Shown: positions 11,701 through 23,411 of the stretch, piece after piece | Layout: every line of letters begins with the position of its first letter | Position numbering within the stretch: position 1 is the stretch's first letter | NCBI GenBank assembly: GCA_037178675.1 | Contig: JAYMGJ010000680.1 | Coordinates: 62,001-126,000 of the forward strand | DNA: 64,000 bases | Direction: 5' to 3' | Source: Scleroderma bovista | Taxonomy: Eukaryota; Basidiomycota; Agaricomycetes; Boletales; Sclerodermataceae | Translations under genes and position numbers: made by a program | The notes under the pieces: generated by a model | The model's input: only the letters and a program-made list of their open reading frames with translations | Told to the model about the DNA's origin: nothing | Databases searched by the model: none

Positions 11701-12107
11701 GGCTTCAACACGTGAGGAATTGGGTGCATACCATTGAACTCAGACTCTGCGATTCTGATGCATTTCTCCAGCTTAAGAGGAGACATTACGGCGGTGCATG
11801 CTGTCTGCTGTACCAGATCCTCTACACGGGCTCTCTCAAAGGCTGGATGCTAACACTGGGAGGCACGAATCCTACCTGCAAGGAGATCAAGCTTTTCTCT
11901 TCCGCTTATTTTACCAGCCAGCATGAGCTCCCCACCTCCTCTGGCACCGTACTTTCCATTACGAAGGACGAGGGCGCGGGAAGTAGAGGGTTTATAGCCA
12001 CCTCCATCTCTTTTTGCATGAGAAGCTTTCTGGACATGCCTTGGACCCACTGGGACTAGATCAGTGACCTTGGAGGGAATGGGGGGCTTGTTCGTTTTCT
12101 TGGACAT
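8754..12107 (-). CDS. Large uncharacterised protein with C-terminal HicA-like domain
   Basis: Exons 12107-11876, 11821-11732, 11676-11523, 11467-11256, 11208-10958, 10906-10093, 10038-9158, 9095-9012, 8934-8916, 8866-8754; 949 residues. N-terminus basic (MSKKTNKPPIPSKVTDLVPV). A helical region of about 280 residues is followed by an acidic run (about 8 Asp) near residue 530, a run of about 10 Lys near 640 and a basic linker ending KKTKGYMERLLHIGD. The last 70 residues read MREMGFSYDPSTAGSSVRF ... HKPHPDPTIDP ... LRKISKRLKEYYGW, the order seen in HicA-type RNA-binding/RNase folds (GSS...RF, then H-P-x-P-x-I and a helix). Exon 9 is only 19 bases and supplies SITIHK. The first intron could instead be 33 bases long with the same frame. 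Role unknown; nuclear location is likely from the basic and acidic runs. Confidence 0.75.
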
Positions 12108-12608
12108 TTACGCGTGCGATGGAGAGGTGCGACATTTGATTTGGACTTTGATACGGACATATTGGGCAGGTTTGCTTCACCTTTCATTCACCGACTTCGG
12201 ATGCGCTTTGAAGCCAACGGCCAAGCTGTACTCCCTTCGCGTACCGTTGGAGGAGTATACACTCGCCGATTCTGCATGGCAACGCCTGCAGTGGAAGGAT
12301 AGTTCAGTCCGACATCTTCCTCTACGAATAGTCTGGTTTAAGGAGACTGGCAACTCATTTATCTTGACATGCCCTAATCCTCCCGTTATCCATCACGACT
12401 TGAAAATGCTCGTCGCCATTCTGTTTCGTCTGGTGGTTCCGTCGACGACGAAGACCGTGGTCGCCACAGTAACGAAAAAAGTCACGTGCGACACGAGGAT
12501 CTTTATATTGATACCAGGTCTCCTTGTTCGCCCTCTCTTACTTTTGCTTCGGTAGGTGTATCCCCCTCTTTGAACCTAAGCGTGCCAATGTACTCCCCGC
12601 AGCTGCCC
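12108..12608. promoter_or_regulatory. Divergent intergenic region
   Basis: 501 bases between the start codons of the HicA-like gene (minus) and the DUF7727-type gene (plus). It contains an E-box core at about 12480-12487 (GTCACGTGC), the sort of site bound by bHLH factors such as Cbf1. A 163-codon open frame on the plus strand crosses the region but has no conserved features and I treat it as chance. Confidence 0.4.
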
Positions 12609-13232
12609 ATGGGGGAACTCGTCTGGAACGAGTTAGGTCGCTATGTTTCTCTCACTTCGAGTGCTTGTGAGTTTGGGTTTGCATTACAAGTCTCATTCAT
12701 ATACATACCGCCCAATTCAGACGCAGTTTGGGCGAGTTTCTGGGGAATGTTCTTTCGTAAGTTCTTCTGGGACTTTGTAGGCGGTATATTGCGTGATCCG
12801 GGTGGAATCCAGTACGTTCATGTTCACATATGTCATGGACCCATGCACTCAATTGCTCGTAGGCCATCCCCACGTGCTCGGGTATTTATTGCTATCATAG
12901 TCAAAGTGCCTTTCATTCAAATCATGACAATGATCGTTGGACTTTTGATCCTTGCATTGGAGTGGCCGCTTCCACCTCTCAAAGGAACGCGGCTCCATCG
13001 TAGTATCCCCTTGAGAGTAGTCCTACTCTCTTTCCAATCTTCCCTCGCCCTGTTGTTCTACCAAGTGGGTCCGTCCGTGGTCATCCTTTTTGTGCTCCTA
13101 AATTCGGTGTTGCAGGGCACAAATGCATCCCTGTATTCACTAATAGCCGTCACCTTGTATATCAGAGCTCTCAATCGGGGCGAAAACATCGGGCCGTCGA
13201 AAGAACAACGAGGCACATGTGGACAGGCCTAA
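12609..13232 (+). CDS. DUF7727-type four-helix membrane protein
   Basis: Exons 12609-12666, 12721-12811, 12863-13064, 13116-13232; 155 residues from MGELVWNELGRYVSLTSSAY. The family pattern is clear: ASFWGMFFRKFFWDFVGG, RDPGGIQ, VFIAIIVKVPFIQIMTMIVGLLILALEWPLP, LKGTRLHRSIPLR and FYQGTNASLYSLIAV, with about four membrane helices. The family is widespread in agaricomycetes and, as far as I know, has no assigned function. All introns are 51-54 bases. The gene is compact and follows the divergent region shared with the HicA-like gene. Confidence 0.85.
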   Translation: MGELVWNELGRYVSLTSSACEFGFALQVSFIYIPPNSDAVWASFWGMFFRKFFWDFVGGILRDPGGIQYVHVHICHGPMHSIARRPSPRARVFIAIIVKVPFIQIMTMIVGLLILALEWPLPPLKGTRLHRSIPLRVVLLSFQSSLALLFYQVGPSVVILFVLLNSVLQGTNASLYSLIAVTLYIRALNRGENIGPSKEQRGTCGQA

Positions 13233-13500
13233 CTCTACGCTGGCGTAGACTGTTTTTGTACCTGCCCTTTGTTCACCACTCCCAGATCGTGATCATCCGT
13301 TGTATCCAACGCACTACCGTATAACTTGTGTCTCGAACAATGATGTATCGCCCAACTAACTAAGGGCTGTTGTACTTGTCGCTTATCAGAGTCGGATTTT
13401 AATGATTAACGGCTTTTGGTAATTCTTCATCCCACAATCAGATCTTAGCGAGCCAGCCGTCCTTGAAAGTCTACGCCTACTATCCTTGACGGCGGATTCA

Positions 13501-14790
13501 ATGGGTCCATCGGACATCATAACGTCCATCCCTGATAAATTCCGATCTGCGCTGTCTTCCACCGAATTGCACTTCTTCCCGTCGGAAATCCACAAGGCCG
13601 AGGATTTCGGTGTCGAGGTATCGCTCGCATAAAATGATCGCGGAACGACCTTCACTGTTTGTTTTTGCGCCGTTTATAGTTCGAGGTTCGCCTATGTCCT
13701 GCACTGCAAGAAAAACTTGGACCAAAGACAGAAGCCCGTGATGCAAGTGCTGCTGCTACAGGGAAACTGAATCCTTTTTTACCTCCATACTCTCCAAACT
13801 TGTACGTGGGCGACTTGACCCTCGAGGACGAGGACGGTACATCGGAATACGTAGTTTTGGTGATTGTTTGATCATGGTTCCCATCGTACACTTGACCTAC
13901 TGTTCATCTTGCAGCTTAACAAATTCTCCGTTGTGCCCCATCATTTTCTGTTGGTGACGAAAGGTATATTCTGAATCCAGGCTCGATCCACCCTTGATCC
14001 CTGATCAATTGGCACGGAAGAGTTTCAATCGCAAACATCTCCATTGCTGCCAAGTGACCTAGTACAAATCTACCAGCTATTGCTAGCTGCCCGCCAAGAA
14101 AATAGACATTTCATAGCATTCTACAACTGTGAGTATCACTCCCTCCTTCCCATTACTCAAATTCACACCGGCGGGTGACCCAGGTGGGCCTAACAGCGGC
14201 GCGAGCCAATCTCACAAACATGTGCAGTTTATCGAAGTTGCGAGTGGCGGCCCCCCGGTCGAAAAACTCACTCGGACGGCTAACCTTGAGGTGTCAGGTG
14301 CCCATCCTCTAAACCTCGTAAAGGCATGAATACTGATTACGCAAATGTAGGAAAACCCTTTGCGGTATCCTCACTACCATACGCGAATCACGTCTATCGC
14401 CTCCCTGCATTATCAACGGATTCCACACCAACAGAACTCCGACGTATCCTTTTTCCTCCTTTATTGTCCCTCCTCGATTTGGTGATATCAACAGTGCGGC
14501 ATGATCCAGACTACCCACCAGGTTTGCCCTCATACAATATCATCATGACACTGGAACACATACACATGATACCTCGGCGGCATGAGACTTATGCACTCGA
14601 GGACAGTAACACCATGATCAATGTGAACTCCCTCGGATATGTAGGGATGTTGCTTGCTAAAAGCAACTCCGAACTCGAACAGATCAAGAATTTGGGCCCA
14701 GGGAAGATCCTGAGAGGAGTGGGAGTAGAGAGTGTGCATGACTTACAAGTGGCTGGTCTATCCTTAGAAGCTGATGGCTTGCAATTGTGA
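13501..14790 (+). CDS. APA2: Ap4A phosphorylase / ATP adenylyltransferase
   Basis: Exons 13501-13617, 13680-13859, 13915-13963, 14021-14128, 14184-14297, 14351-14790; 335 residues. The enzyme phosphorolyses diadenosine tetraphosphate to ADP and ATP in the cytosol. Key parts: FEVRLCPALQEK near residue 40, LNKFSVVPHHFLLVTK near 100, RHFIAFYNCGPNSGASQSHKHVQF with the HIT-like H-x-H-x-Q (HKHVQ) nucleotidyl histidine motif near 165, and the late SYNIIMTLEHIHMIPRR and LGYVGMLLAKS. Family length is about 320-340, so the gene looks whole. The minus-strand open frames across 13386-13891 are its shadow. Confidence 0.93.
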
Positions 14791-14799
14791 AGTAGATAC

Positions 14800-15712
14800 T
14801 GTGCAAGTGCAACACACTGTCTTTGTTTGGCTCCTCTACCTTCTGCTCAAACGTCTGCGCCAATGGTATCCTTTTCCACGGCTCGACGAACACGAACGCA
14901 ACCACAAACACCGCCAGCGAGCCGTACGTCGATGGCCATATCTTGTCACCCCACACCTGCCCCTCATGATACCGTGCCAATATAGCACACATGAGTGCAC
15001 TGAACTCCCACTCGGCTGTATCCTCAGATGCTACGACGGCTGCCCCGGTTTATACCTCCTCCTGCCCGCACGGACGAGCGCTGTGAACCGACTCACGTCA
15101 TTGTCGCTCCAGCTCGTTCACATCGCCTTCAGCCGCGCGGTTGAGGACGGCTTCATCGTAAGCAACCTTAGCAGCGCGTGCAGCCTACCGAACAGCTTTA
15201 ATTTTGACCTTTGTGCATTGGAACAAAGCAATTTTCAGCATCCACCCCCGTATACAAAGGGCAGCTTTGACAAAACGGACAGAAGAAAAGAGGCGCACCT
15301 TGTTCCACCACCAATCGTTTGAGAAGGTCGATAGCATCATGGCCCATCGCACAGTTCAAGTGCTGTGTGAGCTGGAAGAACATCGCCGTTGCCCGCCCCG
15401 AGTACACATCTACGCGATCGAGTCGCAAAGTCATCGCCGCAACGCTCAATAACTCTGGCATGCGTCCTTTGAGTATCTCAAATCCAAACGTGGGTCGTGT
15501 GTTCAAGTCCGAGGTCACCGATGTGGATGTAAAGGCATCTGGAGCTGTGGACGGTTTGACAAGCTTGTTAGTTTCTGGTCAGAGAACGAAGCAGTACCAG
15601 AGTTAGTTTGTGAAGTAGCAATGCCCAGAGTGGCAGCTTTATGAGCAGACTTGGAGGTGTCTCCAGAAGATCGACATGCTCTACCGATGTGTACACTCGT
15701 CCGTAGCATCAT
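14800..15712 (-). pseudogene. SHE9: Decayed SHE9/MDM33-like gene
   Basis: Start region at 15712 (MMLRTSVHIGRACRSS, mitochondrial-presequence-like), one intron at about 15554-15605, then a stretch with DRVDVYSGRAT and HDAIDLLKRLVVEQ, then at 15180-15075 a helix ARAAKVAYDEAVLNRAAEG, then NDVSRFTALVRAG in another frame, and at 14992-14850 ILARYHEGQVWGDKI...STYGSLAVFVVAFVFVEPWKR. This is the order of She9/Mdm33, an inner-membrane protein of mitochondrial morphology. After VVEQ no splice choice restores the frame, the ELERQ/NDVSRF junction is shifted by one base, and a few residues of the final membrane helix are missing. I read it as a broken copy; a functional gene would be expected elsewhere in the genome. 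Confidence 0.65.
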
Positions 15713-16163
15713 ACAAGAGTCGCCTTGGATCTCAGTCGGGTCGTACCGGTTTACGGGGCTGGTAAAAGTGAAAGGGATGTTGGGCTACTAGTTATCACCT
15801 TGTTAAGGTCTCTGTCATCTGAGCCCCTGTCATACCGCGAATTCCGGCATTAGAATAGCAGAGCAAGCGACACAAGTGTTCCTATTGGGGGTGACAGAAA
15901 CCTGCCAAGCAAGGTGATATTTACCAAAACAGCGTCAAGCACTTAACTAACGCTTGACTTTGCTTGATGCGACGTGTCTATCATACTAGACAGTTGCCAC
16001 CGCTGCATTGCAAGCGCTGACATTATTTTCACAAGTCAAAGACAAACTGCTCCTCTAAAAACCAGGAGAAGGTGCGGTTCGACTACTGTGCCTGATGTCT
16101 CAACACATTCCATGGCAAGGAAGGTTGCATTGAATTCCAGCTTGAATGTTGACGTCTCTTCAG
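15713..16163. other. Intergenic stretch
   Basis: 451 bases between the SHE9-like relic and the tail of the next minus-strand gene. No supported gene; plus-strand open frames here run antisense to the neighbouring gene. Confidence 0.4.
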
Positions 16164-17461
16164 TCAGCGAGGAAGTAATCCTTTCCCTCTCCACAAGGAG
16201 TCGAGGCTGTCAAGCTGGCTCGAAATGTGAGAAATGTGATAAATCCCACTCCAGCGTTTCATCTTACCAGACGTGCGAACCCCTCCTCTCGCACTACCTG
16301 ACTCACCAAGCGTTCCAAGTCCGCTCGCGAAAGACTGTAGAGGGACGAGACATCATTCAAAGATGCAAGAAACCCCAATTTTCCAGTATCCACGGAAGCT
16401 TCCGGGACCATAGGAGTGGATGGGTTGGGACGAGACACGTTTCGCGTCATATCACTGCTATAACTGGATGTACAAGGCTGTGAGGAGCTGGGAAGAGAGG
16501 GATTTCCAGAGGTGCGAGGAGTTTTTTCTGGGCAAGTGACAAAGGAGCCATCTTCCGACGAGTCGAGCATACTCGCTGGTGGGAATGGGGGGTTCGAGAT
16601 CCACTGCCTTGGCATCGCCGTCGTGGCCGAGGGGAGACCGGATTTCCCAAGCGCCGACAGACCATTACCTGAGGTATTCTGATGGATATATGTAGGTCGG
16701 AACAAAGTTCGATTGGGTTGTATCATGTGAGGTTCCGATGGTATGGTAGTGTCTGCAACAGTACTGGCCGTTGCAGAACGTGCTAGTAAGTTAGCAGGGG
16801 GCATGGTTAAATTGCGATTGACTTGGTTCGGTTGCGGGTTTGCTTTGCATGGGCAGACTGACTTAACGGTGTCGATGAACTGTGATGCCTCTGCAGTGTT
16901 TATAAATGTGATCTGGAAACGACGGTAGGCCTGAATTACGGCGTAAAAGTAGTCTGGAAAGGAGACATTGAATTAGACATACAGGTGCGCAACCTGGTAG
17001 AATTGTCTTTGGATGAAGGTAACGGATACCGACAACTGCGTCACGATAGACTGCTTTGAGGGGAAGCCCTTGGTCTGAGTTGTTTGGAACCCGAAATGTG
17101 GGTAGAGATGAAAACGCTAGCAGTTCTAAATCTTCCTACCGAATGGCAAGTTCACGAGTCAACTTGCGCTGTTGGCTGTACGAACTTCATTGATGGAGGA
17201 AGTACCCACGAAGACAACTTCCCTCTGGTCGACATCTATATCACCACCTTGCATTTCAATGTTCCAAAGAATCTTCATTCTCAACGAGATGAGCTCGCCG
17301 GGCGGAGATTTCTTAGCATCTAAGCGAAGCTTCATAATTGGGTTTGTGAAGTGTTGCCATTCATTCTCAGGTGCAGGTTGGTTCTGCGAGGAAGGCGAAG
17401 AGTATGAGCGGGAATACTTGGTCAGTATAAACGAAGCTGTGGTCGTCGTAGAGAGTGACAT
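16164..17461 (-). CDS. Uncharacterised fungal protein with PH-like N-terminal half
   Basis: Exons 17461-17182, 17125-16994, 16953-16268, 16214-16164; 382 residues from MSLSTTTTASF. Conserved-looking stretches: NEWQHFTNPIMKLRLDA, MKILWNIEMQGG, VVFVGTSSINEVQLL, FRVPNNSDQGLPLKAVYRDAV, and DYFYAVIQAYRRFQITF followed by QFIDTVKSVCPCK. The first half therefore looks like a compact beta domain ending in an alpha helix with a CPC motif; the second half is Ser/Pro-rich and disordered, and the protein ends with a short helix LERLVSQVV and SLWRGKG. I recall similar fungal proteins but no function, so none is given. Confidence 0.75.
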
Positions 17462-17669
17462 GAGAAAGATGAGAATGTGTATACGTAGTACATTCGATAT
17501 GCAAGTGCTCTTACTATACACTGAACTAGCCCGAAGTGATCCACCACGCTTCACAAGACAGTTATCCACAGCATACAAAACACAGAAGAGAACCCTCATT
17601 TTATTCCGCTTCCCAGATCAGTCGCAATATGCACCTTCGCTGGCAGGCTGGGGACGTTGGGTCAATGGT

Positions 17670-20423
17670 TCACGGAGCATAAGATTCGACACCTACCGCC
17701 ACGTCCCTTGCGTAACGATACAGGATACCCCTATTTACTTTCAGAGCATCTTTGTCGGACGCTTCCCATTCCCCTCTTCTAACATATTTTTCGTTCTCGT
17801 CAACTAGCCAATCTATTGTGCGGGAAACTGCGTCAATGACAATACGATCGCCATCTTTAACCAGGGCAATCGGTCCCCCTAGCGTCGCTTCAGGTACAAC
17901 ATGACCTTGAAGAACTCAGTAGAATCACCTAAATTGGACTTGTGTATTCACTATCTCACCGATGATAAACCCCCGGGATGCGCCAGAAAAACGACCATCG
18001 GTGACGAGGGCAGTGGAATTCCCAAGGCCAGCTCCCACCAAAGCACTCGTTGGGCCTATTGATAATATATATCATTGGGAGCTAATGCATAATCCACGAG
18101 ATTCCAGTACCTAACATCTGGTGGTACGGTGAGTTGTACTACTTCAAATTACATCAGTCGTGGCTACAACTCACCTCTGGCATGCCTGGTGCTCCTTTTG
18201 GACCTTGATATCTGAGGACCAGGACCGTTCCTGGTTTTATCTCCCCTTTCTTGAGGGCAGGATAGATATCACTTGGGCTATAAAAATATGAGATTTACCT
18301 ATTGAGGGGTAAAAAAGCATACTTGTCAAAGCATTTGGCGACGCCCTCAGGTGGAGCGTCAGGATTACAGACAAGTAACATTCAGTACGGTAACCTACCT
18401 CGAAACGTAGACCCTCTTTTCCTGTCAACTTTGCAACGGCTGATCCCGGTGCTAGGGTTCCACGGAGGATTGTGATATGGCCAGTACGTTTGATAGGATC
18501 ATCTATTGTCCTGACGACGTCCTGACTCTCAAAATCGAGTTCTGGTACGTCCTCCAGGTTTTCTGCCAGTGTTTTACCTGTGACAGTCATTTGACGACCG
18601 TCTATCAGGTTCGTACATTTGAGGAGATATTTCAAAATTGCTGGGATGCCGCCTATTCTGTGCACATCTTGCATATAGTACTTGCCAGAGGGTCTGCAGC
18701 CACACTTAGTTAGAGTCATCAAAAAGATTCATGCGACATACTTGAGATCTGCTATGTATGGCGTTCTGTCAGAAACGTCTTGGAAGTCATCAATGGTAAG
18801 AGGAATATCGGCAGCTCGTGCAATTGCAAGCAAGTGCAGAACCTTGATAATTTGAGTCTAATGTAACCGGGATACTAACGTCAAGATCTCACTGCATTGG
18901 TGGAGCCACCGAGAATGTTCACGATGGTTATTGCATTCAAGAAAGACTGGCGAGTGAGGATATCCCTGGGCTTGAGATCGAGTTCCAGCAGACGTTTCAA
19001 GTATTTTGCAGCCTTAAAACACTCCTGCGCCTTTTCTAAAGCAAAGAAAGCTAAAGGATATCGCACTGCTGTTGTGTAGTTGCTCACCTGGATACATAGC
19101 AGGAGTACTAGAAGAGTACGGTAGAGACATGCCTAAGACTTCAAGGACCGAGCTCATAGTGTTCGCTCTTTAGAAGCACTATAGAACAACAATGCTGGAT
19201 AAAGAAGTAGTTACGCACGTGTACATTCCACCGCAGGCACCAGGTCCAGGGCATGCATGCCTCACCACGTCAAGCCGTTCTTCATCGTTAATGTGACCCA
19301 CTGTGTATGCACCTTTCAGAAAAGACAGTGTTACCGCCATTGCCTGGACCAAAATAAAACATATGATACCATATGACTCAAATGCATCAGAAATGTTTAC
19401 GGCTTCCCCTTTCTTATAACCCATTGACGGGCAATCAAGTCGACGAGTGCCAGTCTGAATAGTACCGCCATACACAATAATCGTTGGGCGATTGTGACGT
19501 AGGGCGGCCATCAGAACACCTGGCATATTTTTGTCACATCCTGGGATCGAGATATTGCCATCATAGTATTGAGCCTGCAAGAGTAGAATCAAGCGTTACG
19601 TCGATTTTCAAGTCTCTTACCATAGTGACCTATCATTTCTGTCAATCCCAACCCGCCACAAAAAAGGGGCACGTACAGCCTCAATAGAATCAGCAATCAA
19701 GTCGCGACTTGGTAAACTAGAAAAATCTAGTCAGCTTATGAAGCCGACAGTATTGAAAGACGAGTACACACGAATATCGCATGCCTATTGCCAGTCACAC
19801 TGCAAGTCAAGTGGAATACCCCGTCAAGAACCAGCTCACCGTCTGTGCCCATGGTTATTGCATCACTGAAATATGGAATAAGCTGATTTCACAGGGCTAG
19901 TTATGATCCTACCTGATGCCAATTGTATTAAAAATAAGACCAACAAGACTCTCTTCTGTGCACCCGTCCTTGACCTTCTTGGCCAAATCAAGCTGCATGG
20001 GATTATTGATAAAGAAAATAGCCAAACAAGGGAAGAGCGACGTACTAGATGATAGTTACAGGGATTACCTTTGGATGGCGATAAGAAAGAGTGCAAGGGT
20101 GATGAAAAGACTTACCCTCCCACCAGATCGGGGAAATGCCGATCTAAATGGAATTAGCACTGACGGGAGTACTTTGGTGGCGGCAGACCTGTGGTCTGTT
20201 CATATCTTCTTCGGTCAAACCAGTAGCGTAGACTATCATCGCCGATATAAATCGTTCAACGTAACGGTTACAAAATTGTCTGAAATACATACGCATTGCT
20301 TGGGAACCACCCCGTGCCTCCACAAAGAGTGAACAAGTCTGATTTATAGCATGATAACATCCTCACTTTGTCCTGGGTGAGGTGACAAGAGATCTTGTTT
20401 AGCTGGCCGTTTGGAGGGCGCAT
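17670..20423 (-). CDS. ILV3: Dihydroxy-acid dehydratase
   Basis: 21 exons: 20423-20367, 20317-20293, 20232-20189, 20143-20116, 20068-20046, 19992-19913, 19865-19840, 19784-19772, 19716-19677, 19629-19621, 19574-19370, 19312-19219, 19167-19088, 19035-18893, 18842-18742, 18693-18399, 18345-18323, 18271-18175, 18117-18111, 18055-17960, 17905-17670; 573 residues. It dehydrates dihydroxy acids to 2-oxo acids in valine and isoleucine synthesis and carries an Fe-S cluster. Cysteine motifs GNPCN, PGCDKN and GACGGMYT are present, as are [19 protein letters not shown] and [11 protein letters not shown]. Exons of 7, 9 and 13 bases are needed to restore EMLGPTS, EAVTMAQ and GMRYSLPS. The N-terminus [12 protein letters not shown] is short and lacks an obvious mitochondrial presequence, unlike usual Ilv3. 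Confidence 0.92.
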
Positions 20424-21054
20424 AGGATCCCTGGCGATGGAATGGCTGATAAAAGATCATCTGTTCAGAAAGCGCATCGTAACAGACTTGGAGCTGTTTA
20501 CACACATCTCAACACTGGACATACTAGGTGACTAGTTGCCGATTGCAGCACTGAACTACTCGAGGCTGGGTAGTGTATCTGTCTTTGAAGAGTAAAGGAA
20601 CTTTGGTGAAGGCGACGATTGGGATCGATGAGTCGTTACAGTCAACAGTCTTATCATTAAACCTAGTGTCGTGACAGGCCAGCTCAATGGCAGAAAAGCC
20701 GCTTCTGCATTTGAGGGTCAGAAAGTTTGGCTGAGCTCACTGACAGAGTGTATATCTCAGCCTATTTCACGCCTTGATACGCGTGTACTACCCATGATGC
20801 ACTGCACCCGGCCTTCGCGACTGAACTTGAGCATAATTCTGTATACATACATTCATCAGAATCGCATATACTCGGTGGCACACATTTGATCTACTTATTG
20901 ACTCAATCGAGCTTCCGGAAGAACACTCACCAAATTCATAAATAGTAAGTAAATAATTGTGTGGTTCATATCCAGTACTTTCACCCTCCTAGTACGGTCG
21001 TTGCAAAAATCAACTTCCCCTCATTATGCTACAGATCAGATCAATACATAAGAT
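20424..21054. other. Intergenic stretch upstream of ILV3
   Basis: 631 bases between the ILV3 start and the PEX5 stop. It should contain the ILV3 promoter. I looked for an upstream exon that would add a mitochondrial presequence and found no convincing one. No RNA gene or repeat seen. Confidence 0.4.
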
Positions 21055-23411
21055 CTAGAAGTCGAACCCTTGCTGTCGGAACAAGTCTAAGTTGGACCGA
21101 TTCTCGGGCTGTGCAAGTTCAACTAAATCACCACGATCCTTTTTTCGAGTTAACACCCGGGTTTCGACATGCTCAGTTAGATGCGCTTACCATTTGGACA
21201 AGAGCACGGCGCAAGGTGTGCCAGAGCTGGTCACTTGTTTGACTGGCTCCTGATGCGTCCTGCATGGCTAATGCACCGAGGAAGTGCTCTGTAGCTTCTT
21301 TGAGTGCTCCGATATTCAAGCCTAAACATAATTGTGGGTTCATACAATCGAGTTGGTCACTGGGCACTCACAGGCAACCCCGACATTATAGATTGCCCGA
21401 GTATATGTTGGTCGGAGGTTTAAAGCCTCCCTATATGCACCCAAAGCCTCTTCCGGTTTGTTCCCATTTGACAGGCAAGAGCCCAGTCGGTTCCATAACA
21501 AATAATCCTGTTAAGCCAAATCGAGTAAATCGCACTGATCACGGATATAGCGTAGAACGTACCTGAGGTCTCGAGGACAAAGCGCTCTCAAAACAATCTT
21601 TGGCACGGTCATATTCTGTACTGTTGTAGAACAGAATACCCAATGCAATTTGTACATCGGCATCGACGATGCCTTGTTCGTACTGTTGTCTTGCCAAGGC
21701 AAGGAATGCATCTGTGAGACGTCCGTGAGCATCCCAAGTAGAATTGGAAGTCACAGCCTTCTCGAGGTCTGCAGGAAGGGATACGGTAGGAAAACGGGCA
21801 CGTAACCAACGCAAGAGCATGAGATACGAGGCTCTGTCGTATGATTCGTTGGTATATGAAATAGCAAGGGACTAGGTACACGGTTAGTTGTGAAAGGACG
21901 CAGACGAAAGAGATACCACGAACCAGCATCCCGACATCATTTACCCCAGCTATCTCTGCTCGTCGAACACCTTCTATCAGGGCGCGCATCGCATACTCCT
22001 CTCTTTCATCCATGCTTCTAGTTTCTCCAAGGAGTATCCAGGCTTCATATCCGCCTTCCCCCAGTTCGCCTTTTTGTATTGCCGCTTCTAAGAGCAGTGC
22101 AGCTTCTGATAGGGAGCCATTTCGTTCAAGAAGACTCTTGGCCTCATTCAGTAGAGATAAACCAGAAGACGACTGGTTTAAGTGTTTGTTTTCCTGTTCT
22201 ACGGAATGCTCGATTACGCCTATATCTCATTGCGTTTTACTCACCAAAGATATATTCTCCCAGGATCGGATATCCGTGTTCGTCGAGCCTAGGGTTGTCT
22301 GCAGTATCGCTGAAGTCACCCAGGCCGTTCTCCCATGCGTCTTGCATAGCGCTACCGTAATCATGTTCCAGTTCATCACGCTGTGCTGTCATAAGTTGAT
22401 TAAACTCGGCCTCCCACTTGGCTAGATCTTCCTGTGGGACCGAAGGATTGGATTCCTGGATGTTATTCCAGATTCTGTATGTGTTCTACTATTAGTAATG
22501 TTGTACAGAAGAATCGTACTAGAAAGACAGACTCTGCGTTGTTGGAACTTGCCTTCGCGTCGCTATTTTCCTGGGTAGCGGCATCGTCGGCCAATTCGAC
22601 TATCCTCGCAGTACTTTCTGATTTCATGTTTAAGGATGCCATGGCATTGACGAACGCAGCTTCAAAATCTGCTTCACGTGCCTTGCCCTTGCCACTGTCA
22701 GGTACCTGGAAAGCGGAATTAAAGCCCTGCAAGAAGGGAGTAACGCCCAAATCTTGGCTGCGCAACCTCATGGACAGAGGATGGTTAAAAAATTCCGCTA
22801 AGTATGTGAATTCCATTGAATATGCTTTCTGGATGTGGCCAGGCACCAAGGGTAACTCTCACTGTCTGATGTTTTTTGCGCAGATTGTTGGACGGAAGGA
22901 CTCGGACCAGCTTGTCTCTGCGCCCCATTAAACTCGGATGCCCATAGCCCATTCATGGAGCCATGTTGATTCGCCACTTGTTGTGATTCTCTTGTCCATG
23001 CATGATGGAAGGTGGGGCGCACCACGAGGTCGTGCGACGGGGTGAATCCAGGGTAATGTACCTGCGGAGGGACCGTGAGAGCTTGTGTCAATGAGCCTTG
23101 TTGACCTTCAAAGAACTGGCGCGCCATCGTCATGTCATGCTCAGAAGCGGCAGCGGGAACGCTTCCCGGCAAGTGTTGCAACTAAGACTTTGTCTATACA
23201 ACCAGTCCCCGGGAGATGGAGGGAGAGCTTACCCTAGAAGATGACGGACCCGCAACCCTGTCCTAGTGCGATTTCATCATTCTAGTTCTAGTAGCTTGAG
23301 ATACCTTACCTGTTGCAAACTTCTGTCCCCCTCAGTATGTTTGAGAACTTGCGAGAGCGGGTTCGAGGCTAGGGCACATTCAGACCCAGATATTAGACTC
23401 TGAAAGGACAT
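21055..23411 (-). CDS. PEX5: Peroxisomal targeting signal 1 receptor
   Basis: Exons 23411-23310, 23262-23233, 23181-22863, 22824-22533, 22474-22245, 22198-21924, 21871-21563, 21507-21372, 21321-21191, 21138-21055; 635 residues. The protein carries PTS1 cargo from cytosol to the peroxisomal docking complex. The N-terminus [20 protein letters not shown] has the conserved Cys12 that is monoubiquitinated for recycling. The N-terminal half has WxxxF-type motifs (WASEF, WEAEF) for docking; WTRES is a degenerate one. From about residue 300 TPR repeats run to the end ([74 protein letters not shown]), and the tail reads [12 protein letters not shown]. The third intron is only 38 bases. Confidence 0.93.

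Noticed and set aside
11843..11875. 33-base intron in the HicA-like gene
   Set aside because: Using the acceptor at 11822 gives a 54-base intron in the same frame.
12064..12555. Plus-strand open frame of 163 codons
   Set aside because: Overlaps the start of the HicA-like gene and has no conserved features or low-order structure expected of a protein.
13386..13891. Minus-strand open frames with Ser-rich protein
   Set aside because: Antisense shadow of APA2 exons 1 and 2.
17172..17807. Plus-strand open frame of 211 codons
   Set aside because: Antisense to two minus-strand genes whose frames are conserved.
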